Below, in pieces: positions 50,564 to 58,785 of a DNA stretch of 64,000 bases. The position numbers were made by a program, and so were the translations under genes. The notes beneath the pieces were generated by a model that saw only the letters and a list, made by a program, of their open reading frames with translations, ran no database searches and had not been told where the DNA came from. The DNA lies in assembly GCA_029862045.1 (NCBI GenBank), contig JAOTYE010000004.1, positions 62,001-126,000 on the forward strand. The letters are read 5' to 3'. How positions within the stretch are numbered: position 1 is the stretch's first letter; the number at the start of each line of letters is the position of its first letter. This DNA comes from Gammaproteobacteria bacterium. Lineage in GTDB: Bacteria; Pseudomonadota; Gammaproteobacteria; Steroidobacterales; Woeseiaceae.

Positions 50564-51526
50564 ATGCGGGTAACCGCCAAAGCCCAGCCCAACATTGCGT
50601 TGATCAAGTATTGGGGGAAACGCGACACACGTCGTAATCTTCCGGCGGTCGGCTCGATTTCGATTACGCTTGCCGACCTCAGCACGACAATGAGTGTCGA
50701 ATTCGATGCGTCTTTGGGCGACGATATTCTGATTGTCAACGATCGCGACAACATTGACATGTTGCCGCGCATCAAGCGTTGTCTCGACAACGTACTCGGC
50801 GAGGGGCGCCAATCGGCGCGTGTAGACAGCCATTGCAACTTTCCGATTGCCGCGGGGCTGGCATCCTCGGCGTCCGCTTTTGCCGCACTCGTCGTCGCTG
50901 CGGACGGGGCAGTCGGGCCGGGGCGGGACACGGCGGAACTGGCAAGTCTCGCGGGCATGGCATCCGGATCGGCCGCACGATCGCTGTGCGGCGGTTACGT
51001 CGAACTGCAGAATTGCGGCGCTGATATATCAGTCCAAAGTCTGCGCTCCGCGGACGAGTGGCCGCTCAAGGTCGTCGTAGCAATCACGGCGACCGCGCCG
51101 AAGCCTGTAGGCTCCACCGACGCGATGGAGATCAGCCGCAAGACCTCACCTTTTTTCGGTCGCTGGATAGATCAGCAAGCAGAGGATCTTGCGGACGCGA
51201 GGGCGGCGATTGGCGCAAGAGACTTTGCAAAGCTGGCGTCGGTCGCCGAACACAATTGCCTGAAGATGCATTCGGTTATGTGGGGATCGCGACCACCGGT
51301 AATCTACTGGAACAGCGCCACGCTTGCCTGTATGCAAACAGTGCGGGAGTTGCAGTCCCAGGGTGTTGCGGTCTTCTTTACGATCGATGCCGGGCCACAG
51401 GTCAAAGCCGTTTGTGAACCAGCCGCTGAACCTCGTGTCCGGGAGGCGCTCGCCGCGACAGCTGGTGTCGAGGACATCCTTGTGAGCGGACTGGGCGCTG
51501 GCGCAGGCCTGATCGCCGATGAGTGA
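50564..51526 (+). CDS. mvaD: Diphosphomevalonate decarboxylase
   Basis: A 320-residue GHMP kinase-family enzyme producing IPP from mevalonate diphosphate with ATP. Motifs: PNIALIKYWGKRD at the N-terminus, GLASSASAFAALVVAA phosphate loop, ASGSAARSLCGGYVE, and the late FTIDAGPQVKAV carrying the catalytic-type Asp. All of these are decarboxylase-specific. It heads the mevalonate operon and overlaps the next gene by eight bases. Confidence 0.94.
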   Translation: MRVTAKAQPNIALIKYWGKRDTRRNLPAVGSISITLADLSTTMSVEFDASLGDDILIVNDRDNIDMLPRIKRCLDNVLGEGRQSARVDSHCNFPIAAGLASSASAFAALVVAADGAVGPGRDTAELASLAGMASGSAARSLCGGYVELQNCGADISVQSLRSADEWPLKVVVAITATAPKPVGSTDAMEISRKTSPFFGRWIDQQAEDLADARAAIGARDFAKLASVAEHNCLKMHSVMWGSRPPVIYWNSATLACMQTVRELQSQGVAVFFTIDAGPQVKAVCEPAAEPRVREALAATAGVEDILVSGLGAGAGLIADE

Positions 51527-52532
51527 GGGACTCCCGGACATGCTGGTTACTGCGAGCGCGCCCGGCAAACTTGTTTTATCCGGCGAATACGCGGTACTCG
51601 ACGGTGCGCCGGCAATTTGCATGGCCGTGGATCGGCGCGCACGTGTGACGATCTCGCCGAGCACTGCCGAACATCACACGGTTGCGGCACCGGGTTTCTG
51701 CAGCACAGTGGGCAGTTTCAAAACCCACAACGGCGATGTCGAATGGCTCGCTGGCGGCGGCGATTTCAGGCTTGTCGACGATGTATGGCGCACCGCAAAC
51801 CCGGTTGTGCCGACAAGCCTGGCGATGGTGCTGGACACGAGCGAATTCCTTGATGCAAAAAGTAACGCCAAAATCGGTATTGGTTCGAGTGCCGCGTTGG
51901 CCGTGGCACTGGCGGCGGCGATTTGCGAGCTGGTTCAGGCAGATGCCGATGCAACGAGGGTTGCCTTTGCCGCGCACCGGCAATTCCAGGATGGGCTTGG
52001 CAGCGGCGCCGATGTCGCCTGCAGCACTGCAGGGGGGCTGATTGCGTACAGCATGGCTGCCGGCGCAGGGCCGCAGATCGCCTGGCCCGAGGGACTGGCA
52101 CACGCATTGGTCTGGAGTGGCGTAGTCACAAGCACGGGCGGAAAACTCGAGCGATTCGGCAGGCAGGAACCGCGGCCGTCGCGTAGCGCGCTGGTGGATT
52201 CGGCACAACGGATCGCAACAGCATGGCGCGGTGGCTCGGTGCAAACGATTCTCGACGAATACCGGGATTACACTCACGTGCTGCGCGAATTCAGTATTGA
52301 CCACGGACTTGGCATATTCGATGCTGGCCACGCAGAGCTGGCCGATGCTGCTGCTGCAGCTGGCGTGATTTACAAGCCCTGCGGAGCTGGCGGCGGTGAC
52401 GTCGGCGTGGTTTTCGCCGACGATGAGGCTGCCGTTGAAGCATTTGTCAGCAATGTTGTACCGCCAAATTTCCGGGCTTTGAAAATGAGTATCGACCGCT
52501 GCGGTGTACAGGTCGACCGGGAAGAGCATTGA
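51519..52532 (+). CDS. Phosphomevalonate kinase (GHMP family)
   Basis: A 337-residue GHMP kinase. ASAPGKLVLSGEYAVLDGAPAICMAV matches the N-terminal motif of phosphomevalonate kinases. IGIGSSAALAVALAAAI is the phosphate-binding loop and GAGGGDVGVVF the C-terminal glycine motif. A separate mevalonate kinase domain exists in the next gene, so this one supplies the second phosphorylation. It overlaps both neighbours (ATGAGTGA region upstream, TTGA downstream). Confidence 0.88.
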   Translation: MSEGLPDMLVTASAPGKLVLSGEYAVLDGAPAICMAVDRRARVTISPSTAEHHTVAAPGFCSTVGSFKTHNGDVEWLAGGGDFRLVDDVWRTANPVVPTSLAMVLDTSEFLDAKSNAKIGIGSSAALAVALAAAICELVQADADATRVAFAAHRQFQDGLGSGADVACSTAGGLIAYSMAAGAGPQIAWPEGLAHALVWSGVVTSTGGKLERFGRQEPRPSRSALVDSAQRIATAWRGGSVQTILDEYRDYTHVLREFSIDHGLGIFDAGHAELADAAAAAGVIYKPCGAGGGDVGVVFADDEAAVEAFVSNVVPPNFRALKMSIDRCGVQVDREEH

Positions 52533-54733
52533 GCGATTCGCGAATCACCGGTCTGTATCGGCTGAGCGTCGCGGAGCGCATCGACGAGCTGCAGCGACTC
52601 GGTTGGTTTTCAGACGCCGACGCGGAACTGCTGCGCCAGGGCAGACACACATTATTGACGGTGACTGCTGACCGGATGATTGAGAACGTCGTCGGGGTAT
52701 TCGGCCTGCCGTTGGGCATCGCGCCAAATTTCACGGTGAATGGGCGCGATTACATCGTACCGATGGTTGTTGAAGAGCCATCGATCGTTGCTGCAACAAG
52801 CGATGCCGCGCGGATGGCCCGAGCGAGCGGCGGGTTTGTTTCGCAATGCACCGAATCGATGCTGGTGGGTCAGGTTCATGTAGCCGACGTCAACGATGCC
52901 GATGCAGCGATCGAGCGAATTGACGCAGCCAGGGAAAAGCTGCTCGCGCTTGCCAATTCTGTGCATCCGCGCCTGACGGAGCGGGGTGGCGGCGTCCGCG
53001 AAATCGAGTCGCGTCATCTCGAGCTTGCGAACGGCACGAACACGATTGCCGTGCATCTCGTCGTCGATACCCGTGATGCGATGGGTGCAAATCTCGTCAA
53101 TACGATTTGTGAGGCCGTGGCGCAGGATATCGCCGAACTTTGCGAGGGCAAGGTTGCGCTTAGAATCCTGTCCAACCTCGCGGACCGAGCGTTGGTTACT
53201 GCCAGTGTGCGGTACAGACAGGATGACCTGTCGATGGCGGATTTCGATGCTGCGACGGTTCGCGATCAAATTGTATTGGCGAGCGATATCGCCCGTGTTG
53301 ACCCGCACAGGGCGGCAACGCACAACAAAGGCATCATGAACGGTGTTGATGCGCTGGCCATTGCGACAGGTAATGACTGGCGCGCGATTGAAGCCGGTGC
53401 GCACGCGTACGCCGCATCCGACGGACACTACCGGCCACTTGCGACCTGGTCGGTTGCCGACAACGGCGATCTCGTCGGCGAAATCACGATACCGCTCAAG
53501 GTCGGAATTGTCGGCGCCAACCTCGCTGCAAATCCGGGTGCTGCGTTCGGCCTGCGCGTGACAGGCGTCGCGTCAGCACGCGAGCTTGCGGAATTGATGG
53601 CCGCCGTCGGGCTGGCGCAGAATTTTGCGGCGTTGAAGGCGCTTGCGACGAGCGGAATTCAGAAGGGTCACATGAAGCTTCATGCGCGCAGCGTCGCATC
53701 GAGCGCCAACGTCCCTGACGAGTTGTTTGACGCCGTCGTCGATGAACTCGTCGCTGGTGGCGATATCAAGGCCTGGAAGGCGACCGAGATTCTTGCCGCG
53801 CAGCGTGCGCGCACGCGACGTGAGAGCCCGGCGGGTGCTGCCGCCGGCAAGGTTATTCTGCTCGGCGAACACGCCGTTGTTTATGGCAGACATGCGCTCG
53901 CGCTGCCGATTGCGGATGCTGTGAGTGCCGAAATTGCGGCCAGCGACACCCGATCGACGATCAGTGTTCCCGAGTGGGATGTATGCGAGGAAATTGCCGC
54001 CACCGACGCCTCGGGGATCGGTGCTGCGGTAGCTCTGATACAGCGTGAACTGGGGATCGCGGATTCGCACTATACGATTCACCTGCACTCGATGTTGCCA
54101 CGTGGAATGGGTCTTGGTTCTTCCGCGGCATTTGCCGTGGCAATCGCGCGGGCGTTTAATAGCGAACTCGCGCTCGGCTTCGATGATGAAAGAATCAATG
54201 CAGTTGCTTTCGAATGTGAAAAGCTTGCACATGGCACGCCGTCGGGCATCGACAATACGATTGCGACGTACGGCGAAGCGATGTTGTTTCGCAATACCGG
54301 ATCACCTGGGTTCAGGCGGGTAACTCTGGCGGCGTCACCGCCAATCGTTGTCGCGTGCAGCAACGCGCCGGGGCTGACGAAAGAGCAGGTTGCGGGCGTT
54401 CGGACACGACGCGGTCAAAGCCCTGCGCACTACAACGCGATATTCGATGAGATCGACGCGCTCAGTCAGTCTGGCGCAGCGGCGCTTGCGGGGTCCGATT
54501 ATGCGGAACTGGGTCGGCTCATGAATATGTGCCACGGCCTGTTGAATGCGATCGAGGTGTCGACTGCGGAGCTCGAGAGCATGGTGGCTATTGCGCGCGC
54601 GGCCGGAGCCGTCGGTGCCAAATTAACAGGGGCCGGCGGTGGTGGCTCAATTGTGGCTTTGTGCCCCGGATCGCTTGCCGTGGTAGAGGCTGCGCTTCAG
54701 ACTGCGGGCTTCAAAACGATCAGTCCGGCGTAG
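52529..54733 (+). CDS. mvaA: HMG-CoA reductase-mevalonate kinase fusion
   Basis: A 734-residue two-enzyme fusion. Residues 1-428 are a class II HMG-CoA reductase whose catalytic residues fall at the same numbers as the Pseudomonas mevalonii enzyme: Glu83 (VEEPS), Lys267 (HNKG), Asp283 (GND) and His381 (QKGHMKLHAR), with DAMGANLVNT as the nucleotide motif. Residues 436-734 are a mevalonate kinase: GKVILLGEHAVVYG, PRGMGLGSSAAFA, PSGIDNTIATYG with the catalytic Asp, and KLTGAGGGGS. The junction is only a few residues long. TTG 52529 overlaps the upstream TGA, with GGGAAGAG before it. It would take HMG-CoA to phosphomevalonate on one chain. Confidence 0.92.
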   Translation: MSDSRITGLYRLSVAERIDELQRLGWFSDADAELLRQGRHTLLTVTADRMIENVVGVFGLPLGIAPNFTVNGRDYIVPMVVEEPSIVAATSDAARMARASGGFVSQCTESMLVGQVHVADVNDADAAIERIDAAREKLLALANSVHPRLTERGGGVREIESRHLELANGTNTIAVHLVVDTRDAMGANLVNTICEAVAQDIAELCEGKVALRILSNLADRALVTASVRYRQDDLSMADFDAATVRDQIVLASDIARVDPHRAATHNKGIMNGVDALAIATGNDWRAIEAGAHAYAASDGHYRPLATWSVADNGDLVGEITIPLKVGIVGANLAANPGAAFGLRVTGVASARELAELMAAVGLAQNFAALKALATSGIQKGHMKLHARSVASSANVPDELFDAVVDELVAGGDIKAWKATEILAAQRARTRRESPAGAAAGKVILLGEHAVVYGRHALALPIADAVSAEIAASDTRSTISVPEWDVCEEIAATDASGIGAAVALIQRELGIADSHYTIHLHSMLPRGMGLGSSAAFAVAIARAFNSELALGFDDERINAVAFECEKLAHGTPSGIDNTIATYGEAMLFRNTGSPGFRRVTLAASPPIVVACSNAPGLTKEQVAGVRTRRGQSPAHYNAIFDEIDALSQSGAAALAGSDYAELGRLMNMCHGLLNAIEVSTAELESMVAIARAAGAVGAKLTGAGGGGSIVALCPGSLAVVEAALQTAGFKTISPA

Positions 54734-54748
54734 CGGAGGGAAAGCAGA

Positions 54749-55321
54749 TTGCATAGCGAACACCAGATAGTGTCGTCAGAGGCGGAGGAGTTGATCCTGG
54801 TCGATGACGACGATAATGAGGCCGGGTTCTCGTCAAAGGCTGAATGCCACGACGGCAGCGGCGTGTTGCATCGCGCGTTCTCATTATTCCTGTTCGATGA
54901 AGCGGGCGAGTTGTTATTGCAGCAACGCAGTGCAGCAAAGCGACTTTGGCCGGGTTTTTGGTCGAACAGCATCTGCAGTCATCCGCGACGCGGTGAATCC
55001 ATGCTTGTCGCGACGCGGCGGCGACTACGTGATGAACTGAATATTGAGGCGTCACTCGAGTTCGTCTACAAGTTTCGCTACGAGGCAAAATTCGGCGATT
55101 CGGGTTCTGAGAATGAACTTTGTTACGTTTATCTCGGCAAAATCGACGGCTCGGTCAAGCCAAACGAACACGAGATTTCTGCTATTCGGTTTGTGCGGCC
55201 AGACGATCTGGCCAGGGAGTTTGCCGCGTCACCGGCGATTTTCACTCCTTGGTTCAAGATGGAATGGCAGGCGCTCAGCGACGAGCATGCAGAAAAGTTA
55301 GCGGGCTACTGCCGCTCCTAG
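54749..55321 (+). CDS. idi: Isopentenyl-diphosphate isomerase, type I
   Basis: A 190-residue Nudix-fold isomerase interconverting IPP and DMAPP. HRAFSLFLFDEAGELLLQQRS, WSNSICSHPRRGE (catalytic Cys and metal His), a Nudix-like ATRRRLRDEL and ENELCYVYLG (catalytic Glu) are all present. TTG 54749 follows GGAGGGAAA. Last gene of the rightward mevalonate operon; its TAG stop shares the palindrome CTAG with the stop of the convergent HMG-CoA synthase gene. Confidence 0.94.
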   Translation: MHSEHQIVSSEAEELILVDDDDNEAGFSSKAECHDGSGVLHRAFSLFLFDEAGELLLQQRSAAKRLWPGFWSNSICSHPRRGESMLVATRRRLRDELNIEASLEFVYKFRYEAKFGDSGSENELCYVYLGKIDGSVKPNEHEISAIRFVRPDDLAREFAASPAIFTPWFKMEWQALSDEHAEKLAGYCRS

Positions 55322-56802
55322 CCCACGAAACGGTAGTACTCGATGCCCAGGTTGGTGAAGTGTCGATCGTCGGCCGTGCCAACATGATCAATCACAAACT
55401 CATTCCTCGGCACGTAGTCCAGTTCCCTGGCTCGACGGCCATCGTGCAGCGCGATGTACTGTTCGTAATTGAGGTCGACCGCAAACTGCATCACGTCGCC
55501 GAATCCGATTGCGGCGGTAGCGTCGCGCCAACCGTTCGCCATGAAGAACGGAATGACTTCGGCGGCGTCCCCGCTGCCATAGCCTAGCGTCAGCACTTCC
55601 TCGCCAGAGGACAGGGAGCCTTCATCGAGCGCCTGCTCGAAGCCGGCGGCCATCCAGGCCGGGAGCGCTGCCGTGTAGAGGTTGCCGAGGTCGAGCATCG
55701 TGTCGCTGCCCAGCGCGAGTTTGTCGAGAATTTCCCGTCGAAAGTGGCGCGACGCACGGAATGCGCGAAGTACGGCCATTGTTAACGGATAAGCCTCATA
55801 CTGCAGCCGCTCGGGATCAGCCAGCTCAGCCACCTCGGGTTTGCTGAGCATTTCGGCCTGCAGCATTTTCGGCTCGACGCCGGCTTCATAACAATATGAC
55901 GCCAGTTCGGCACGATCCTCGGAGTTCCCCTGGCTTATCGCAAACAAGTAGGAAACGGCCCAACCCGTCTCGGGCATACGGCGATACGGCCGGTGCATGA
56001 ACACGGTCTTGAGCGAATGCATGTAGTCGGCCGGATTCAGGTCACGCTTCTGATACATGTCGTGCAACGCATGCAGTGTCTCGTCGATGTAGCAGGTCGT
56101 TGAGTACTTGCCGTTGAATACGGGGAAATCCTGAACCTGATGTGTTTGTGAACGGTCTTGTCCACAAAAGCGCGACATCGGCTTACGGAAATCCATGATG
56201 CGGTAGTCAGATGCCGAACCCGAAGCTGGCAAGTCAACGATTGCGAGTGTCGGATCTTCCTCGAGCAACATCGCTACTGCACCGGCGCCCTGGGTAGGCT
56301 CGCCGCTTGAGCCACGCGCATATTCCGCGATATCCGCACAGACGACGATGGCCTGACCGCCGGCACCATCAAGTGCGAGGTGGCGAATCGCGCCTTTCAT
56401 GCCGTAGACGCCGCCAAGGCAGGCATGTTTGAACTCGGGGACTTCACAACTCCTGGCAATCGGTGGCTTGCCGCAAGCTTCAAGCGCGCGGTCGACCATG
56501 CCTTTAACGATAATCGCCCCGGCTGAGTTATCGGTACTCGATTCGGTCCCGAGGCCGAGGAACTTGACGCGCGTCGGATCGACGTCGTACTGCTCGATGA
56601 GCCGCATGACGGCGGTCGCTGCCATCGTGTAGACGCTTTGATCGGGCCCGCGAACCCGGAAACTCCGGCCGACAACCTCGCGGATCTTCGGCCACTGGTT
56701 ATCGGTCCAGTCACACCAGTCCTCGAGCCAGACCCGATACGGCGGGATATAGGCGGCGAGGCCGCTGATTCCGATGTTCTTTTTGTCTCTGGTTTGATTC
56801 AT
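55318..56802 (-). CDS. mvaS: Hydroxymethylglutaryl-CoA synthase
   Basis: A 494-residue thiolase-superfamily enzyme condensing acetyl-CoA with acetoacetyl-CoA. Catalytic Glu is in LGLGTESSTDNSAG (Glu87), nucleophile Cys128 in EFKHACLGGVYG, and a His in VFMHRPYRRMPETGW. It is about 100 residues longer than typical bacterial MvaS and nearer to HMG-CoA synthase-like proteins of some biosynthetic clusters, but the mevalonate context supports the pathway role. ATG 56802 begins NIGISGLAAYIPPYRV after a short polar start. Acetoacetyl-CoA thiolase is not nearby. Confidence 0.87.
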   Translation of the reverse strand: MNQTRDKKNIGISGLAAYIPPYRVWLEDWCDWTDNQWPKIREVVGRSFRVRGPDQSVYTMAATAVMRLIEQYDVDPTRVKFLGLGTESSTDNSAGAIIVKGMVDRALEACGKPPIARSCEVPEFKHACLGGVYGMKGAIRHLALDGAGGQAIVVCADIAEYARGSSGEPTQGAGAVAMLLEEDPTLAIVDLPASGSASDYRIMDFRKPMSRFCGQDRSQTHQVQDFPVFNGKYSTTCYIDETLHALHDMYQKRDLNPADYMHSLKTVFMHRPYRRMPETGWAVSYLFAISQGNSEDRAELASYCYEAGVEPKMLQAEMLSKPEVAELADPERLQYEAYPLTMAVLRAFRASRHFRREILDKLALGSDTMLDLGNLYTAALPAWMAAGFEQALDEGSLSSGEEVLTLGYGSGDAAEVIPFFMANGWRDATAAIGFGDVMQFAVDLNYEQYIALHDGRRARELDYVPRNEFVIDHVGTADDRHFTNLGIEYYRFVG

Positions 56803-56860
56803 GGGCTGGAAAATCCGTAGCCCCGGAATTCTAGTGGTCCGGGCGCGGTCACTCAACTAT

Positions 56861-57358
56861 CTATTTGACCGTAATCGTGATCGGTTCGGACATTACCGGC
56901 GGATTGTGCGGAATATGTGCGTGGTCGCCGAGCAATAATCGCAAGGTGTGCTCACCCGGTGCCAGCGTCAGCTCGGTCGACGTGCTGCCATCGCCGAAAT
57001 GAATATGATTCGCATCTGCCGGGATTGGCAGGCCCATCGCGGGTGGATCGGTGTCGACCAGCAGATGGTGATGGCCTGAATGCGCCGCATTGACGCCGGC
57101 GGCCACGACGCTCATGCCGTCGATACCGAATTCGATGCTGACGGGATTCGGCACGGTGTCGCCGTCACCGGGCGTGATGAAAAATACCGTGGCGCCTTGC
57201 GGGGACGCGGTTCGGGGCAATGCTGCTGGCGCATCTGCCGTGGGCATGTCCTCTGCGGCCGCTGGGTCAGTTTCCGCGGCCTGCTCGCGGCTGCACGCGC
57301 TTGTCAGCAGCAATCCGAACAGGGTGCCGAGTATCAGGAATGGACGGGTTGCATTCAT
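56861..57358 (-). CDS. DUF4399 domain lipoprotein
   Basis: A 165-residue lipoprotein (LLTSAC, lipid Cys21) with an Ala/Asp/Glu-rich linker and the DUF4399 domain: VFFITPGDGDTVPNPVSIEFGIDGMSVVAAG, SGHHHLLVD, NHIHFGDGSTSTEL and GEHTLRLLLGDHAHIPHNPPV. The many His residues suggest metal binding. Often found as a secreted rod-shape-determining-type annotation without demonstrated function. ATG 57358 is chosen for the signal peptide. Confidence 0.88.
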   Translation of the reverse strand: MNATRPFLILGTLFGLLLTSACSREQAAETDPAAAEDMPTADAPAALPRTASPQGATVFFITPGDGDTVPNPVSIEFGIDGMSVVAAGVNAAHSGHHHLLVDTDPPAMGLPIPADANHIHFGDGSTSTELTLAPGEHTLRLLLGDHAHIPHNPPVMSEPITITVK

Positions 57359-57435
57359 GTTCTTGTCTTTGGATTGGCCGCTTCGAGGCACCAATAGTAA
57401 GTGTTCAGGGCATGATTCACACCCCATATAGCCGG

Positions 57436-58782
57436 TCAGATTGAAAACGCTGCGATAACCAGCGCGCCGAGCATCGTCGCAAAAAAGCCCAGCAAATAGG
57501 CGGTAATCAGAGCGATGTACTTGATAAACGTAACGAAACGACCCTGCCCGTATACGCGGCGCATCGCGACAAACAGATAAACCGGCACATAGAATGCGGC
57601 GATGACGAGCGTCAGGATGATTATCGGCTCAGGGACCCGCAGCATGGCGGACAATCGCGCGAACAGAATCTGTAGTGACAGTATCAGGAAGAAGAACGCG
57701 TGAAAGTGGACGAAGAACAGCAGATGTTCGACGTAATAGCGCTTCGATAACGGGTACAGGGCCTTGAGGACGAAGGCCATCAGTGGCAGCAAAACAATCA
57801 ACGCAGCCGGAATATTGTCGAGCAGGTTATCGATGAGTGCGCGGCCGTCATCGAGTCGTGTGCGTTCACAGACCCGCTGCATCCGCTCGACCGTCAGACG
57901 ACGAGCCAGCCAGTCAGGCATGTCTTCAAGATCGGCGGCATCGATATCGCAATCACCACCCTCCTCGGATTCGTCATCGCCGAAGTCGAGGTTGAAGCCT
58001 GCGCTAATTTGGGAATCTTCTGGCAGCTCGTCGCCGATGATGATGCCGCTCTCAGCCAGGTCGTCGAGGATTTCCTGTTTTTCTTCTTGCGCCTCGCTGA
58101 TGTCCGTTTCACTCGGGGTGTCGGCTTCAGGCTCGAAAAGCAGGCCCAGACTTTCGCGGGGATCGAAAAATGCGACAACGAAGAACAACAAGCTAAGCAC
58201 GAGGTACATGCGAAACGGCGGCATGTAGCGGGCGCGACGGCCCTGCAGATAGTCGTGCGTCAGGCGCCCGGGCCGGATCAACAGCGGAATCAACGTCTGC
58301 CAGAGACGAGAATCGATCTCGAGCAAGTCACCGAATGCGTCAGATATCAGTTCCCACAAGCTGATCAGACGGCTGCGTGAACGCTGGCCGCAGCCACCGC
58401 AGTACTGTCCTCGAAGTCGGGCGCCACAATTCAGGCAGTTTGGTGATGCTCCGGGTGCCACGTCAGGTGCCTGGTCTTCGCGCAGCACGCGGCCTTGCAA
58501 CGAGGCCTGCGCAGAAAAAAGCGATTCGAGTTCGCCGTCGATGTCGGTGCCCGCGCCATCAAGGAAAGCATCGAGCGCCTCGTCGCTCTCGAGTACGTGC
58601 AGGCATACGCGTCGAACACGTCCTGCATCGTCGTCAGCAATGGAAAAAACATTGCAGTCAACAACGCCGGGCTCGCGGAGCGTCTTGCGAACGTGCTCTT
58701 CGAGCCAGCGATCACATTCGTCCGCAATGTCCCGGTCTACGAAGAAAGTAACTTCATAGATTGGTCCGGATTGGCTTGTCAT
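57436..58782 (-). CDS. DUF4286-DUF3667 membrane protein
   Basis: A 448-residue protein. Residues 1-105 match DUF4286, a small ferredoxin-like domain (YEVTFFVDRDIADECDRWLEEHV). A zinc ribbon CLNCGARLRGQYCGGCGQ (about 114-132) starts a DUF3667 region with helices around 190-208 and four near the C-terminus (LIVLLPLMAFVLKALYPL onward). A long acidic loop (about 210-300) separates them. The two domains are usually encoded separately. Function unknown; possibly a membrane sensor. It lies three bases after the fadE stop on the same strand. Confidence 0.8.
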   Translation of the reverse strand: MTSQSGPIYEVTFFVDRDIADECDRWLEEHVRKTLREPGVVDCNVFSIADDDAGRVRRVCLHVLESDEALDAFLDGAGTDIDGELESLFSAQASLQGRVLREDQAPDVAPGASPNCLNCGARLRGQYCGGCGQRSRSRLISLWELISDAFGDLLEIDSRLWQTLIPLLIRPGRLTHDYLQGRRARYMPPFRMYLVLSLLFFVVAFFDPRESLGLLFEPEADTPSETDISEAQEEKQEILDDLAESGIIIGDELPEDSQISAGFNLDFGDDESEEGGDCDIDAADLEDMPDWLARRLTVERMQRVCERTRLDDGRALIDNLLDNIPAALIVLLPLMAFVLKALYPLSKRYYVEHLLFFVHFHAFFFLILSLQILFARLSAMLRVPEPIIILTLVIAAFYVPVYLFVAMRRVYGQGRFVTFIKYIALITAYLLGFFATMLGALVIAAFSI

Positions 58783-58785
58783 TGT

